From the NCBI GenBank assembly GCA_029990175.1, contig JARKIP010000011.1, forward strand, positions 28,494,001 through 28,558,000: a stretch of DNA of 64,000 bases, written 5' to 3'. The DNA is from Petunia secreta. Taxonomy: Eukaryota > Streptophyta > Magnoliopsida > Solanales > Solanaceae. Position numbers and translations under genes: made by a program. Positions 1 through 12,830 of this stretch are shown piece after piece (position 1 is the first letter of the stretch; the number at the start of each line of letters is the position of its first letter). The notes below the pieces were generated by a model that did not search any database, was not told the DNA's origin, and saw only the letters and a list, made by a program, of their open reading frames with translations.

Positions 1-1236
1 GACAGTCTGTAAAATCTCACCCAGTTCCTTTGCATGTAATCTCCTTGTCATTGATGGAGCTGGTAACCCTGCCTTAATCAATGGTGCAGTTGAAGAAAAA
101 TTCAACCACCTGATTTCTGGCCAATTTCCCTCCAATGTTAAGGACCAAGTCCTTCCAGCCCTGTTTATCTAGTTTTTACAACAACCAGATCATTCCTTCT
201 TCCTCCACATCTGCAAGCACGCTTCCCTTCAATAATTTTCTTTTCTCAAAGTCAACATGCTCAGTTTTTTCCAGCTTCAATCTCACTATTTTCATCCTCA
301 ACCTCATCCTATTCAGGCTTTGTCTCCTCATCCACCAATTTTCTAATAGATGATCTGGTTCTTTTGGAAGTAGGACCAGCACTAGAGGATTTTCCATCAG
401 TCTTTGGAGACATCCTTTGAGATGATTTCCTCTTCCTAGTCAAAGGAACAGTTTCTTTCAGTTCTTCCTCAGACTCCTCCTCAACTTCAATAACAGGTTC
501 AGGCACCTGTTTTTGTTTGCCCTTCCTACTTCTCTCAAGAGATTTTGCCATTCTCTCATCAGCAGCCCTTGCACTACCCCTAGTCCTTCTAACACTACTA
601 GTAGGGATTTGAGCAGAAGGAACAGTTCCTTTAGCCTGTTCAGAACTTTCACCTTGGTTTTTCTTCTTAAGCCCAGGTTTATAGCTTTCATTGATTTTCT
701 TAAGTCTGGCATTAATAGCAGTAAGCTTTTTAGCGTCAACAGGGCCATGTTTCTCCAACTTTCATTTCATTCCCATTACATTTATAAAATCAATTATAGG
801 CCTATCACTGTCACTTACACCATCACTATCATCAGCAATATCATCAACATCTACCATGTTCACATCCTTTATGAGTGCTTTAGGAGCAACCATAGGAGAC
901 CCTGGAGACCCATGCATGAGAGCCTCTAAACCCTTCACTGAAGCCCTAAAACCCTCAATTCCTAATTTTCCCCCTCACTCTCATACACATTGAGTGGTTT
1001 AGTATAATTCACTTGAAATTGATACACAAGCATTGCTCTAGACAAATCCTCAACTTGTTCTAAAGTTTCAGCAATAGAGGAACTGATCCTTCCCCCTAAG
1101 TTTCAGATTTAGGGTTTTGAGGGTCTGGATTTTCTGGGAATGGTGATGAAGTGGTGTCCATGGGTGAAGTTGGTTTAGTTACTGGGTTTTGTTCGGTGGT
1201 AGGGGTAGAAGAAGAAGCTTCAGGTGCAAGAGACAT
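1..1236 (-). pseudogene. env-like ORF of SIRE-type Copia, partial and broken (left copy)
   Basis: The probable start codon is at 1,236-1,234 and opens a Ser/Thr/Pro-rich N-terminus of about 46 codons that ends in a stop. An open stretch at 758-309 encodes a highly charged, Lys/Arg/Ser-rich segment (GSARAADERMAKSLERSR, then an acidic EVEEESEEEL run, then RKRKSSQR). The rest continues beyond base 1. SIRE-type elements carry such a post-pol ORF, often called env-like; its biological role is unproven. Identity is inferred from position and composition, not from a catalytic motif. The middle and right copies carry the same breaks, so decay preceded the tandem duplication. Confidence 0.5.
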
Positions 1237-1819
1237 GGAAACTATACGTTTGAGAAGATAATTCACAACTCTTTCTGAAATTTTGAAAAACTTGAAGGAA
1301 AATAATGTGAGATGAGAAGGTGTGTGTATGATTATATAGGAGTGAATTTAGCAGTAGATTTTGAGTAGGAAACTGATTCACTTACCTCATTAATTGAATT
1401 TCATACGTTAAAGGACACTCGGACGTCTCCCAAAAAGAGCCGTTATGATTTGAGAGTTTAGGTGGAATTGGGAACTGGTTCTTTGATTGGACTGTTTTTC
1501 AGAAAGTAGAACTCAAGTGGGATTCTACTTAGTCTAGTTACCTACAACCTTTAAACTCTAATAAAATCTGAATAAAATCGGAGTACATACCTGAGAATGT
1601 ATCAAAGGAACAGTTTCCACACCCAATATTAATCACTATGCATAATCTGAAATTTTAAGAAAATAAGGGTAATATCATTAAAAAATTTGCAACTTAAGTA
1701 GAAATCATGGCATAGAGTATGCATTTAAGTATGAGACTGAGCTGAACTTATAATTAACTTTAATAAATTCCTTTTTAAGCCAAATTTTCTAGCCAATTTA
1801 GAAGAGAAGCTAAGTAGAC

Positions 1820-2724
1820 TTAGGTGAATTTAATCATCCTTAGTTCTAGTATGTTCCTTTCAAAATTATCCCTACTTAAGGCCATTGTAAAAATATCAGC
1901 TATTTTCTTATCAGTGGGGCAAAAAGCTATAGTGATCAAACCCTTCTCATAATTGTCCCTCAAAAAGTAATGCCTTATGTCAATATGTTTTGTTCTCTTG
2001 TGATACACTGGATTCTTAGTCATGTTAATTGCACTAGTGTTATCACAATAGATAGGAACAGTTCCTATATCAACACCTAAATCCTGTAACTGTTGTTTAA
2101 TCCACAATAATTGAGAACAACATGAGGCAGCTGCCACATACTCAGCTTCTACAGTGGAAAGAGCCATTGAATTTTGCTTCTTGGTTTCCTATGAAACCAA
2201 ACACTCACCAAAAAAAATGTGCCATACCTGAGGTACTTTTCCTATCCACCAGAAAACTTGCATAGTCGGCATCAGTATATCTAAAAAGATTAAAATTTCC
2301 ACCTTTTGGATACCAAAGACCCAAGGAGCATGCTCCTTTCATATATCTAAGAATTCTTCTTACAGCTTTCAAGTGTGATTCCTTTGGATCTAATTGAAAT
2401 CTAGCACATAAACCAACAATAAACACAATATCGGGTCTACTAGCAGTAAGGTAAAGTAAAGAACCAATTATGCCTCTATACAATTTTTGATCAAATGAAT
2501 TACCATGTTCATCAAGGTCTAATTTCGTGGCAGTGGAAATTGGAGTATCAATTTTCTTAGCATGATCCATGTCAAATCTTTTAAGAAGTTTCATTACATA
2601 TTTTTGTTGGTGGATCATAGTTCTATTTGAGGTTTGCTTGATTTGTAAACCCATAATGAAATTGAGTTCACCCATCATGCTCATCTCAAATTCACTCCCC
2701 ATCAAGCTTGCAAATTCCTTACTT
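1820..2724 (-). pseudogene. Copia RT (C-terminal part) and RNase H, frameshifted (left copy)
   Basis: The RT C-terminal part (2,705-2,205) shows the Copia signatures SRPDIVF, DPKESHLKAVRRILRY and DADYASFLVDRKSTSG. RNase H (2,167-1,820) begins MALSTVEAEYVAAAS and continues through YCDNTSAINM and KRTKHIDIRH to its own stop. Between the two lies an A-run (complement of the T-run in the coding strand). With 8 bases it shifts the frame, and a TAG replaces the expected Trp codon just beyond it, so RT and RNase H cannot be read as one protein. The RT N-terminal half, including the YVDD active site, is missing because the unit junction cuts it off. Confidence 0.85.
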
Positions 2725-4886
2725 CAGGCTGCCTTTCTTCTAATTTGACGTGGCAGCTCATGCTGCTTACGTGGTTTGTCTTAATTTTGCACTATACATA
2801 TAGTCTCCCAACTCTCCGGGTATTATCACTTATGTCAGGGGAGTGTAAATAATTTTCAGGTGGGAACATGACGTGGCTTTATCTCGGCTAAGGATTTTGA
2901 AAACCAGAGTTGTCACCTATATTTCTTATTAGTCCCACGCTCGAGCCTTCGGTTGGTGATGTCGTCATTAGTTGCTTTCAAGGTAAATTACCTTTCACCT
3001 TTCCTTCATATAGGTTTTTTTTTTTCTTTTCATGTTATCGATCTTTACAATTGTCTGCTTCTACGACCCAAATCCTTTATCTCAAAAAGCTTTCCACTTC
3101 TTTGAATCCTGAGATTGGTATCTTGATGGCTTCTCGATCATCTGTATCTGGGTCAAGATCTGGTGGCTCATCTTCTGATTATGGGGTCGATGTTCGTCCC
3201 TATCACGAACTTGGTAGGTTAGAGTATGGTGGAAACGACAGAATCTTCTATATGGAGAAAAGGCAAATAAATGGTTAGAGAAAGACCAGTTGACCTCCAA
3301 TTTTTTATTACAGTTATGGCGTCGACTTTGGCTGGTGAAATTATTCCCAAAGAACTTATATTCGAGAAAGAATGGAATCTCAAATAACAGACAGAGAAAG
3401 AGATTAGAGGGTGAGGGATAAACATCAGTGAATTCTTATCAAGGATCTTAACGAAGCACATTGCAGAGGTGAAAAATGACTGTCGACGAGGATATTCTAT
3501 TGTCATTTCAGCAATGGATCCAGAGGCCTGCATCTCAAATTCTTTCCCAAGAGAATCTTACTTTTTACATACCCGTTCAACATCGACTTTGACTTGCCAG
3601 TTGAGATTGTGATAGAAAAATTTGGAAGATATTATAAGGTTTGACTTGGTCAGATCATTCCCCAATTTTAGAGATTGGTGGCCTGCATTAGGCAGTTTGC
3701 AAATCTGGCCAGCCTCCCCTTCAACCTCCATCATTTTTTTCATTTGTATTCCCCAAAGCGTTTCCGGGGGGTATGCTTAATATGACTTCTCGCAGTACTA
3801 GGGGTCTTATCTTATGTACCAATGATAATGATGACGGGAAATAGTAAGAGAGGTTTCTGCGAATGCCCATAAGGTAGTTGATTTGATCTGAGGAAGGGTA
3901 CCATCTAGAATGAAAATCATAAGTATTCTCCCATTAAAATTTCTTTTTCACCTCAATTTCCCTTCTTATTCCTTTCATTTTTGCTTTGGCTATACCTTCC
4001 AAGACTCTTGTTGACCGTGTGAAGAGATTAGAGATGGGTTATCAAATTCTTAAAAGTCACCAAAGAAAGGGAAAGGAAATGGAAAACCATTGCAGAGGCC
4101 TATGGGTGGGTCGCCAAACATCACAGTGTGAGGAAGTTTTCCCTTTCTATCCTCTTTATTCCATGGTTCACCCATTTGCCTTAATTCATCCGTCTTTTTT
4201 CCTTCTATAGTTTGCCCACTAAGAAGAAGAAAAAACTGAATTTGAGAAAAGAAGCGGTGAAAAAGCTGTAAGTTGGAGGCAACTCTTTTGGGCAAAGAGA
4301 GAAAGAAATACGGTGGTGGTGATGACCAGTTGACTCATTGTTCCTTTTGAAAGAAGGAAAAGGTGGGGCGCTCCAGACTTCATGTCTTAGTGACAAACCC
4401 AAGGATGTCATGGGTCCAATTATCAATGTCGATAGTGAAGATGAGGTGGTTTCATTAATGACCACACTAGTTCAAGCGGTGACTACACCAATTTCAGACC
4501 CTACTGTTCCTTCCGCCGGATGCTTGTCCCCGCCCCTTTTCGAGGTTGTCCTCGTGGTGTCTCCAACTAGGGATCAAAATGAAGCTTCTGGTCCCAAGTT
4601 AGAGATCAACACATTTCTATGGGTGCTGTCCCCGTGATCCGGACCTCTCATTTTCCTTCTTCATTCCTCCTGGCGTTGACATCTTTACAGGTCGCATTTT
4701 GTTTCTGAACCTGTGGGTAATATCATTCTTCCCTCTGAAGGGAACTTAGTTGAAAAGATGCACACTCTAGCTTTAATCAGCCAGTTGATAGGGCACTGTG
4801 TTATAGTAAGATTTTTTCTGAATTTATTTTCTTCCGATATCACTCGGTGTTATTCTCAAGATACACTATTGTTACACAAGAGGGGG
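2725..4886 (+). pseudogene. Decayed 'putative gypsy-type transposon' ORF region, copy 1
   Basis: This plus-strand remnant of 2.16 kb is unrelated to the Copia sequence around it. It contains short open pieces: 3,127-3,278 (a Ser/Gly-rich start, SRSSVSGSRSGGSSSDYG), an interrupted stretch near 3,560-3,770 whose conceptual translation includes LPVEIVIEKFGRYYK and FNLHHFFHLYSPKRFRGG, and 4,338-4,637. The middle stretch resembles the conserved core of plant ORFs annotated as putative gypsy-type transposon proteins (Transposase_28-like). That assignment is from recall and moderate at best. Many stops and frameshifts show it is dead. The Copia LTR that begins at 4,887 interrupts it. Probable downstream sequence reappears at 18,128. 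Confidence 0.5.
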
Positions 4887-5475
4887 TGATTTGTGTAATG
4901 CCCGAGTTTTAATGACTTAATTACTTTAAGGATCAGTTCTGCAGATGTGTTCCTTTACTTTGTTAAGTGCAGAATAAATAAAGAACAAGTAAATGAACAC
5001 TGGATTTTAGTGTGGAAAAACCCCAACAACTTGGGATAAAAAAAGCATGGCCCACTCTCTCAAGTAGGATTTCAACTTCACTATTTGAAAGATTCACTTG
5101 GTTGCAAGACTTCCCTCTTACTAACCTAGGACTAACTCTAATCCTATAGTGACCCCTTTCACAACATGTGAAGTTTCTTCAAGTAATACGACATGAAAAT
5201 GTGTACTCTTTCAGAACTTCTAAGAAAGTAAATAGTACAACCCAATAGTACCTACTACAGATGAACAAAGACCAAGAACAATATGAATCAATCTAAGGAA
5301 CATGTTCTTCACTTACTTCCCTGTAGCTTATGACTGCTCAAATACAACTTAGACTTGCTTCAATGCTATAGATCTAAGCTCTCTGTATTTGTGTGTTTCC
5401 TCAACTGATGAAATATTTCTCAATTTATTGAGTTGGAAACTTGAGAAGTCTTGTACACAAGCAAAATCATAATCA
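4887..5475 (-). repeat. Copia 3' LTR with internal deletion (middle copy)
   Basis: On the minus strand the LTR starts TG right after the polypurine tract and ends CA at 4,887, next to GGGGG of the flanking remnant. It matches 11,342-12,341 except that 411 bp are missing at about 5,450-5,455. There GTCTTGTAC is joined directly to ACAAGCAAAA. Two or three bases (AC/ACA) are shared at the breakpoint, a mark of microhomology-type deletion. Confidence 0.75.
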
Positions 5476-5490
5476 CTCTTCCCCCCTTTT
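5476..5490 (-). other. Polypurine tract of Copia, middle copy
   Basis: On the minus strand the sequence reads AAAAGGGGGGAAGAG immediately before the TG of the LTR. This is the expected plus-strand primer site for reverse transcription. The same tract precedes the LTR of the right copy at 12,342-12,356. Confidence 0.75.
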
Positions 5491-5964
5491 GGTATCATTG
5501 AAAATGTTGCATAAGTTAGAATTTTGTTGAGCAATGCAGAAAAACAACTCATAGCCTTTTAGGCAACTCAAAATGCAAACATAATTGCAAAAACCAACTT
5601 CATTAAAATGATATTAGCCACCATAGAAACAACATCATAAGAACAAGATATTAACTAAGGGAACAAACATCTAGCAAATACTCCAACACTATTCAAAGAA
5701 TAAAAAAGAAAAAGGCCTAAGGTACTAGTACTAAGCTAAATCCCACTAAATAAAAAGATGGCTTTGGTTTGGGTTATCAGGGGTTGGAAGGACCAGGTTC
5801 TTAAGATTTTCCCTGAAGCATATCAAACATTTGTTTGAGAATCCCTTCATTTGCCTCCTTAGCCTTCACTGCCTCAGCCTTCCAAAAATCCCTTTCCTCC
5901 TCTAAACGTTTGATTTCAACAGTCTGCAATCCAATTTGTTGCCTTAGCACCCTAATCTTGTTGT

Positions 5965-7692
5965 TCAAAGACTTCTAGAAGTCCCAGCTACAACAGGTTC
6001 AGCCTGCACAACCACATCACAACTCAACAAAGTGACAACCCCAATCTTCTCATTTTTGGTAGCCTTTTCAACCTTTGACAAAGAAACCCCAAACATCTCA
6101 AACAAATCAGTTAGAATAAACCCATAAGGGAGAGCGTGCTTCTTTTTCCTTTTAAAAACCCTCTGAATCAGATGAATTATGAACATAGGCCAATTAATCT
6201 GTTTATCAGAGTCAAGTAGTTCCATAAGGACCAGGTCCAAAAAACTTGCTATTCCCCTCTTTTCTTGCCTGGGAAACATAACCTTGTTCACAAACTCAAA
6301 CAATAAATGATGGTGAAGGTGCATCTCACTCTTCTCAATTGCTCTGGGTTCTTCCTCATTAGGATTTTCTGCAAACTTAAAAGTTATTTCTAGGGCTATG
6401 GAAAGGTTATTCAAGTCAGGCCATTCCCTTTTGATGTAGCAATCATAACCAATAGAGACAGTCTGTAAAATCTCACCCAGTTCCTTTGCATGTAATCTCC
6501 TTGTCATTGATGGAGCTGGTAACCCTGCCTTAATCAATGGTGCAGTTGAAGAAAAATTCAACCACCTGATCTCTGGCCAATTTCCCTCCAATGTTAAGGA
6601 CCAAGTCCTTCCAGCCCTGTTTATCTAGTTTTTACAACAACCAGATCATTCCTTCTTCCTCCACATCTGCAAGCACGCTTCCCTTCAATAATTTTCTTTT
6701 CTCAAAGTCAACATGCTCAGTTTTTTCCAGCTTCAATCTCACTATTTTCATCCTCAACCTCATCCTATTCAGGCTTTGTCTCCTCATCCACCAATTTTCT
6801 AATAGATGATCTGGTTCTTTTGGAAGTAGGACCAGCACTAGAGGATTTTCCATCAGTCTTTGGAGACATCCTTTGAGATGATTTCCTCTTCCTAGTCAAA
6901 GGAACAGTTTTTTTCAGTTCTTCCTCAGACTCCTCCTCAACTTCAATAACAGGTTCAGGCACCTGTTTTTGTTTGCCCTTCCTACTTCTCTCAAGAGATT
7001 TTGCCATTCTCTCATCAGCAGCCCTTGCACTACCCCTAGTCCTTCTAACACTACTAGTAGGGATTTGAGCAGAAGGAACAGTTCCTTTAGCCTGTTCAGA
7101 ACTTTCACCTTGGTTTTTCTTCTTAAGCCCAGGTTTATAGCTTTCATTGATTTTCTTAAGTCTGGCATTAATAGCAGTAAGCTTTTTAGCGTCAACAGGG
7201 CCATGTTTCTCCAACTTTCATTTCATTCCCATTACATTTATAAAATCAATTATAGGCCTATCACTGTCACTTACACCATCACTATCATCAGCAATATCAT
7301 CAACATCTACCATGTTCACATCCTTTATGAGTGCTTTAGGAGCAACCATAGGAGACCCTGGAGACCCATGCATGAGAGCCTCTAAACCCTTCACTGAAGC
7401 CCTAAAACCCTCAATTCCTCATTTTCCCCCTCACTCTCATACACATTGAGTGGTTTAGTATAATTCACTTGAAATTGATACACAAGCATTGCTCTAGACA
7501 AATCCTCAACTTGTTCTAAAGTTTCAGCAATAGAGGAACTGATCCTTCCCCCTAAGTTTCAGATTTAGGGTTTTGAGGGTCTGGATTTTCTGGGAATGGT
7601 GATGAAGTGGTGTCCATGGGTGAAGTTGGTTTAGTTACTGGGTTTTGTTCGGTGGTAGGGGTAGAAGAAGAAGCTTCAGGTGCAAGAGACAT
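5965..7692 (-). pseudogene. env-like ORF of SIRE-type Copia, broken (middle copy)
   Basis: The region starts at ATG 7,692-7,690 and ends at 5,965, about 475 bp before the polypurine tract. It is split into an N-terminal piece of about 46 codons, a charged central piece (7,214-6,765; Lys/Arg/Ser-rich with an acidic EVEEESEEEL run) and a C-terminal open piece of 208 codons (6,591-5,965). The C-terminal piece contains KELGEILQTVSIGYDCY, EMHLHHHLLFEFVNKVMFPRQ and LPYGFILTDLFEMFGVSLSK. Its style matches a 'putative plant transposon protein' domain common in eudicot Copia elements; I infer this from recall. No clear signal peptide or membrane segment is visible, so 'env-like' describes position only. 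Confidence 0.55.
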
Positions 7693-8275
7693 GGAAACTA
7701 TACGTTTGAGAAGATAATTCACAACTCTTTCTGAAATTTTGAAAAACTTGAAGGAAAATAATGTGAGATGAGAAGGTGTGTGTATGATTATATAGGAGTG
7801 AATTTAGCAGTAGATTTTGAGTAGGAAACTGATTCACTTACCTCATTAATTGAATTTCATACGTTAAAGGACACTCGGACGTCTCCCAAAAAGAGCCGTT
7901 ATGATTTGAGAGTTTAGGTGGAATTGGGAACTGGTTCTTTGATTGGACTGTTTTTCAGAAAGTAGAACTCAAGTGGGATTCTACTTAGTCTAGTTACCTA
8001 CAACCTTTAAACTCTAATAAAATCTGAATAAAATCGGAGTACATACCTGAGAATGTATCAAAGGAACAGTTTCCACACCCAATATTAATCACTTTGCATA
8101 ATCTGAAATTTTAAGAAAATAAGGGTAATATCATTAAAAAATTTGCAACTTAAGTAGAAATCATGGCATAGAGTATGCATTTAAGTATGAGACTGAGCTG
8201 AACTTATAATTAACTTTAATAAATTCTTTTTTAAGCCAAATTTTCTAGCCAATTTAGAAGAGAAGCTAAGTAGAC

Positions 8276-9180
8276 TTAGGTGAATTTAATCATCCTTAGT
8301 TCTAGTATGTTCCTTTCAAAATTATCCCTACTTAAGGCCATTGTAAAAATATCAGCTATTTTCTTATCAGTGGGGCAAAAAGCTATAGTGATCAAACCCT
8401 TCTCATAATTGTCCCTCAAAAAGTAATGCCTTATGTCAATATGTTTTGTTCTCTTGTGATACACTGGATTCTTAGTCATGTTAATTGCACTAGTGTTATC
8501 ACAATAGATAGGAACAGTTCCTATATCAACACCTAAATCCTGTAACTGTTGTTTAATCCACAATAATTGAGAACAACATGAGGCAGCTGCCACATACTCA
8601 GCTTCTACAGTGGAAAGAGCCATTGAATTTTGCTTCTTGGTTTCCTATGAAACCAAACACTCACCAAAAAAAATGTGCCATACCTGAGGTACTTTTCCTA
8701 TCCACCAGAAAACTTGCATAGTCGGCATCAGTATATCTAAAAAGATTAAAATTTCCACCTTTTGGATACCAAAGACCCAAGGAGCATGCTCCTTTCATAT
8801 ATCTAAGAATTCTTCTTACAGCTTTCAAGTGTGATTCCTTTGGATCTAATTGAAATCTAGCACATAAACCAACAATAAACACAATATCGGGTCTACTAGC
8901 AGTAAGGTAAAGTAAAGAACCAATTATGCCTCTATACAATTTTTGATCAAATGAATTACCATGTTCATCAAGGTCTAATTTCGTGGCAGTGGAAATTGGA
9001 GTATCAATTTTCTTAGCATGATCCATGTCAAATCTTTTAAGAAGTTTCATTACATATTTTTGTTGGTGGATCATAGTTCTATTTGAGGTTTGCTTGATTT
9101 GTAAACCCATAATGAAATTGAGTTCACCCATCATGCTCATCTCAAATTCACTCCCCATCAAGCTTGCAAATTCCTTACTT
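8276..9180 (-). pseudogene. Copia RT (C-terminal part) and RNase H, frameshifted (middle copy)
   Basis: The content matches the left copy: RT tail at 9,161-8,661 and RNase H at 8,623-8,276. Both left and middle copies read AKKIDTPISTATKLDLDEHG and GVDIGTVP, where the right copy reads AKQIDTPISIATKLDLDEDG and GVGIGTVP. Left and middle are therefore sister copies. The same 8-base run and TAG break the RT/RNase H frame. RT is cut at 9,180 before its YVDD motif. Confidence 0.85.
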
Positions 9181-11341
9181 CAGGCTGCCTTTCTTCTAAT
9201 TTGACGTGGCAGCTCATGCTGCTTACGTGGTTTGTCTTAATTTTGCACTATACATATAGTCTCCCAACTCTCCGGGTATTATCACTTATGTCAGGGGAGT
9301 GTAAATAATTTTCAGGTGGGAACATGACGTGGCTTTATCTCGGCTAAGGATTTTGAAAACCAGAGTTGTCACCTATATTTCTTATTAGTCCCACGCTCGA
9401 GCCTTCGGTTGGTGATGTCGTCATTAGTTGCTTTCAAGGTAAATTACCTTTCACCTTTCCTTCATATAGGTTTTTTTTTTCTTTTCATGTTATCGATCTT
9501 TACAATTGTCTGCTTCTACGACCCAAATCCTTTATCTCAAAAAGCTTTCCACTTCTTTGAATCCTGAGATTGGTATCTTGATGGCTTCTCGATCATCTGT
9601 ATCTGGGTCAAGATCTGGTGGCTCATCTTCTGATTATGGGGTCGATGTTCGTCCCTATCACGAACTTGGTAGGTTAGAGTATGGTGGAAACGACAGAATC
9701 TTCTATATGGAGAAAAGGCAAATAAATGGTTAGAGAAAGACCAGTTGACCTCCAATTTTTTATTACAGTTATGGCGTCGACTTTGGCTGGTGAAATTATT
9801 CCCAAAGAACTTATATTCGAGAAAGAATGGAATCTCAAATAACAGACAGAGAAAGAGATTAGAGGGTGAGGGATAAACATCAGTGAATTCTTATCAAGGA
9901 TCTTAACGAAGCACATTGCAGAGGTGAAAAATGACTGTCGACGAGGATATTCTATTGTCATTTCAGCAATGGATCCAGAGGCCTGCATCTCGAATTCTTT
10001 CCCAAGAGAATCTTACTTTTTACATACCCGTTCAACATCGACTTTGACTTGCCAGTTGAGATTGTGATAGAAAAATTTGGAAGATATTATAAGGTTTGAC
10101 TTGGTCAGATCATTCCCCAATTTTAGAGATTGGTGGCCTGCATTAGGCAGTTTGCAAATCTGGCCAGCCTCCCCTTCAACCTCCATCATTTTTTTCATTT
10201 GTATTCCCCAAAGCGTTTCCGGGGGGTATGCTTAATATGACTTCTCGCAGTACTAGGGGTCTTATCTTATGTACCAATGATAATGATGACGGGAAATAGT
10301 AAGAGAGGTTTCTGCGAATGCCCATAAGGTAGTTGATTTGATCTGAGGAAGGGTACCATCTAGAATGAAAATCATAAGTATTCTCCCATTAAAATTTCTT
10401 TTTCACCTCAATTTCCCTTCTTATTCCTTTCATTTTTGCTTTGGCTATACCTTCCAAGACTCTTGTTGACCGTGTGAAGAGATTAGAGATGGGTTATCAA
10501 ATTCTTAAAAGTCACCAAAGAAAGGGAAAGGAAATGGAAAACCATTGCAGAGGCCTATGGGTGGGTCGCCAAACATCACAGTGTGAGGAAGTTTTCCCTT
10601 TCTATCCTCTTTACTCCATGGTTCACCCATTTGCCTTAATTCATCCGTCTTTTTTCCTTCTATAGTTTGCCCACTAAGAAGAAGAAAAAACTGAATTTGA
10701 GAAAAGAAGCGGTGAAAAAGCTGTAAGTTGGAGGCAACTCTTTTGGGCAAAGAGAGAAAGAAATACGGTGGTGGTGATGACCAGTTGACTCATTGTTCCT
10801 TTTGAAAGAAGGAAAAGGTGGGGTGCTCCAGACTTCATGCCTTAGTGACAAATCCAAGGATGTCATGGGTCCAATTATCAATGTCGATAGTGAAGATGAG
10901 GTGGTTTCATTAATGACCACACTAGTTCAAGCGGTGACTACACCAATTTCAGACCCTACTGTTCCTTCCGCCGGATGCTTGTCCCCGCCCCTTTTCGAGG
11001 TTGTCCTTGTGGTGTCTCCAACTAGGGATCAAAATGAAGCTTCTGGTCCCAAGTTAGAGATCAACACATTTCTATGGGCGCTGTCCCCGTGATCCGGACC
11101 TCTCATTTTCCTTCTTCATTCCTCCTGGCGTTGACATCTTTACAGGTCGCATTTTGTTTCTGAACCTGTGGGTAATATCATTCTTCCCTCTGAAGGGAAC
11201 TTAGTTGAAAAGATGCACACTCTAGCTTTAATCAGCCAGTTGATAGGGCACTGTGTTATAGTAAGATTTTTTCTGAATTTATTTTCTTCCGATATCACTC
11301 GGTGTTATTCTCAAGATACACTATTGTTACACAAGAGGGGG
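9181..11341 (+). pseudogene. Decayed 'putative gypsy-type transposon' ORF region, copy 2
   Basis: This is a second copy of the remnant at 2,725-4,886, 2,161 bp long. It differs by single bases and by one fewer T in a poly-T run near 9,480, which shifts the local offset from 6,456 to 6,455. Open pieces sit in the same places (for example 10,793-11,092). The Copia LTR begins at 11,342. Nothing in it is intact. Its only neighbours are Copia RT on the left (unit junction) and Copia LTR on the right (probable insertion boundary). Confidence 0.5.
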
Positions 11342-12341
11342 TGATTTGTGTAATGCCCGAGTTTTAATGACTTAATTACTTTAAGGATCAGTTCTGCAGA
11401 TGTGTTCCTTTACTTTGTTAAGTGCAGAATAAATAAAGAACAAGTAAATGAACACTGGATTTTAGTGTGGAAAAACCCCAACAACTTGGGATAAAAAAAG
11501 CATGGCCCACTCTCTCAAGTAGGATTTCAACTTCACTATTTGAAAGATTCACTTGGTTGCAAGACTTCCCTCTTACTAACCTAGGACTAACTCTAATCCT
11601 ATAGTGACCCCTTTCACAACATGTGAAGTTTCTTCAAGTAATACGACATGAAAATGTGTACTCTTTCAGAACTTCTAAGAAAGTAAATAGTACAACCCAA
11701 TAGTACCTAATACAGATGAACAAAGACCAAGAACAATATGAATCAATCTAAGGAACATGTTCTTCACTTACTTCCCTGTAGCTTATGACTGCTCAAATAC
11801 AACTTAGACTTGCTTCAATGCTATAGATCTAAGCTCTCTGTATTTGTGCGTTTCCTCAACTGATGAAATATTTCTCAATTTATTGAGTTGGAAACTTGAG
11901 AAGTCTTGTACAATTAGAACTCCAAAGGTCTTCCAGAGTTTGAATCCTAATTGAACTCCTTCTCGGATAGATGTTAACTTGTTTGCTTTATCCCAATCTT
12001 TATGCAATCTTTTCAATCTCATGCAACCCTGCATAGTTATCAAGATAATCATTAGAATTAGAATAATATAACTTTTCCCGCTCAATTGATTTTGCATCAA
12101 TATTTATTCAGCTGCAGAAATTCAAAGGAACGTGTCCATTGATCTGTTTCTTAGTCATCAGTCAAAACTCCAAGCTAACAATTTTTATTTTTTTTTTATG
12201 ATGACGAACTCATAGACTGTGTCTCATATCCTTAATGACCTGGAACACCACGTTCATCTTAAAACACATTAGAAGATATTTTTATCATTAAGGACTAGGT
12301 TATTAAACATGTTATAAATATCACAAGCAAAAACATACTCA
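11342..12341 (-). repeat. Copia 3' LTR, full length 1,000 bp
   Basis: On the minus strand it opens TGAGTATG after the polypurine tract and closes CA at 11,342. Near its 3' end it has the GGGGTTTTTCCACACTAAAA block common at Copia LTR ends. It contains the 411 bp missing from the middle copy (about 11,911-12,321). About 1 kb is a usual LTR size for SIRE-type elements. Confidence 0.75.
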
Positions 12342-12356
12342 CTCTTCCCCCCTTTT
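12342..12356 (-). other. Polypurine tract of Copia, right copy
   Basis: The minus strand reads AAAAGGGGGGAAGAG directly before the LTR TG. It is identical to the tract at 5,476-5,490. Confidence 0.75.
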
Positions 12357-12830
12357 GGTATTATTGAAAAGGTTGCATAAGTTAGAATTATGTTGAGCAA
12401 TGCAGAAAAACAACTCATAGCCTTTTAGGCAACTCAAAATGCAAACATAATTGCAAAACCCAACTTCATTAAAATGATATTAGCCACCATAGAAACAACA
12501 TCATAAGAACAAGATATTAACTAAGGGAACAAACATCTAGCAAATACTCCAACACTATTCAAAGAATAAAAAAGAAAAAGGCCTAAGGTACTAGTACTAA
12601 GCTAAATCCCACTAAATAAAAAGATGGCTTTGGTTTGGGTTATCAGGGGTTGGAAGGACCAGGTTCTTAAGATTTTCCCTGAAGCATATCAAACATTTGT
12701 TTGAGAATCCCTTCATTTGCCTCCTTAGCCTTCACTGCCTCAGCCTTCCAAAAATCCCTTTCCTCCTCTAAACGTTTGATTTCAACAGTCTGCAATCCAA
12801 TTTGTTGCCTTAGCACCCTAATCTTGTTGT

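Larger units (their letters stand above)
1..2724 (-). mobile_element. Copia (SIRE/Maximus-like) fragment, left partial copy
   Basis: This is a minus-strand fragment of a Copia LTR retrotransposon cut by the window edge inside its env-like region and ended at 2,724 by the unit junction. Reading leftwards it holds the last part of reverse transcriptase (2,724-2,205), RNase H (2,167-1,820), an untranslated spacer of about 580 bp, and the first two thirds of the env-like ORF. Gag, protease and integrase are absent. The order RT, RNase H, then a further ORF before the 3' LTR is characteristic of the SIRE/Maximus lineage. All frames carry stops or frameshifts, so it is non-functional. Confidence 0.8.
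4887..9180 (-). mobile_element. Copia (SIRE/Maximus-like) fragment, middle copy
   Basis: This is the 3' half of a minus-strand Copia element. From right to left it holds truncated RT, RNase H, spacer, env-like ORF, polypurine tract (5,490-5,476) and a shortened 3' LTR (5,475-4,887). Its 5' limit at 9,180 is the tandem-unit junction inside RT, not a natural element end. The LTR is 589 bp against 1,000 bp in the right copy because of a 411-bp internal deletion. No intact coding frame remains. Confidence 0.85.

Noticed and set aside
2910..3278. 122-codon ORF in the first remnant as a real gene
   Set aside because: In the second copy a single T-run change shifts the frame, and the region is part of a broken transposon ORF.
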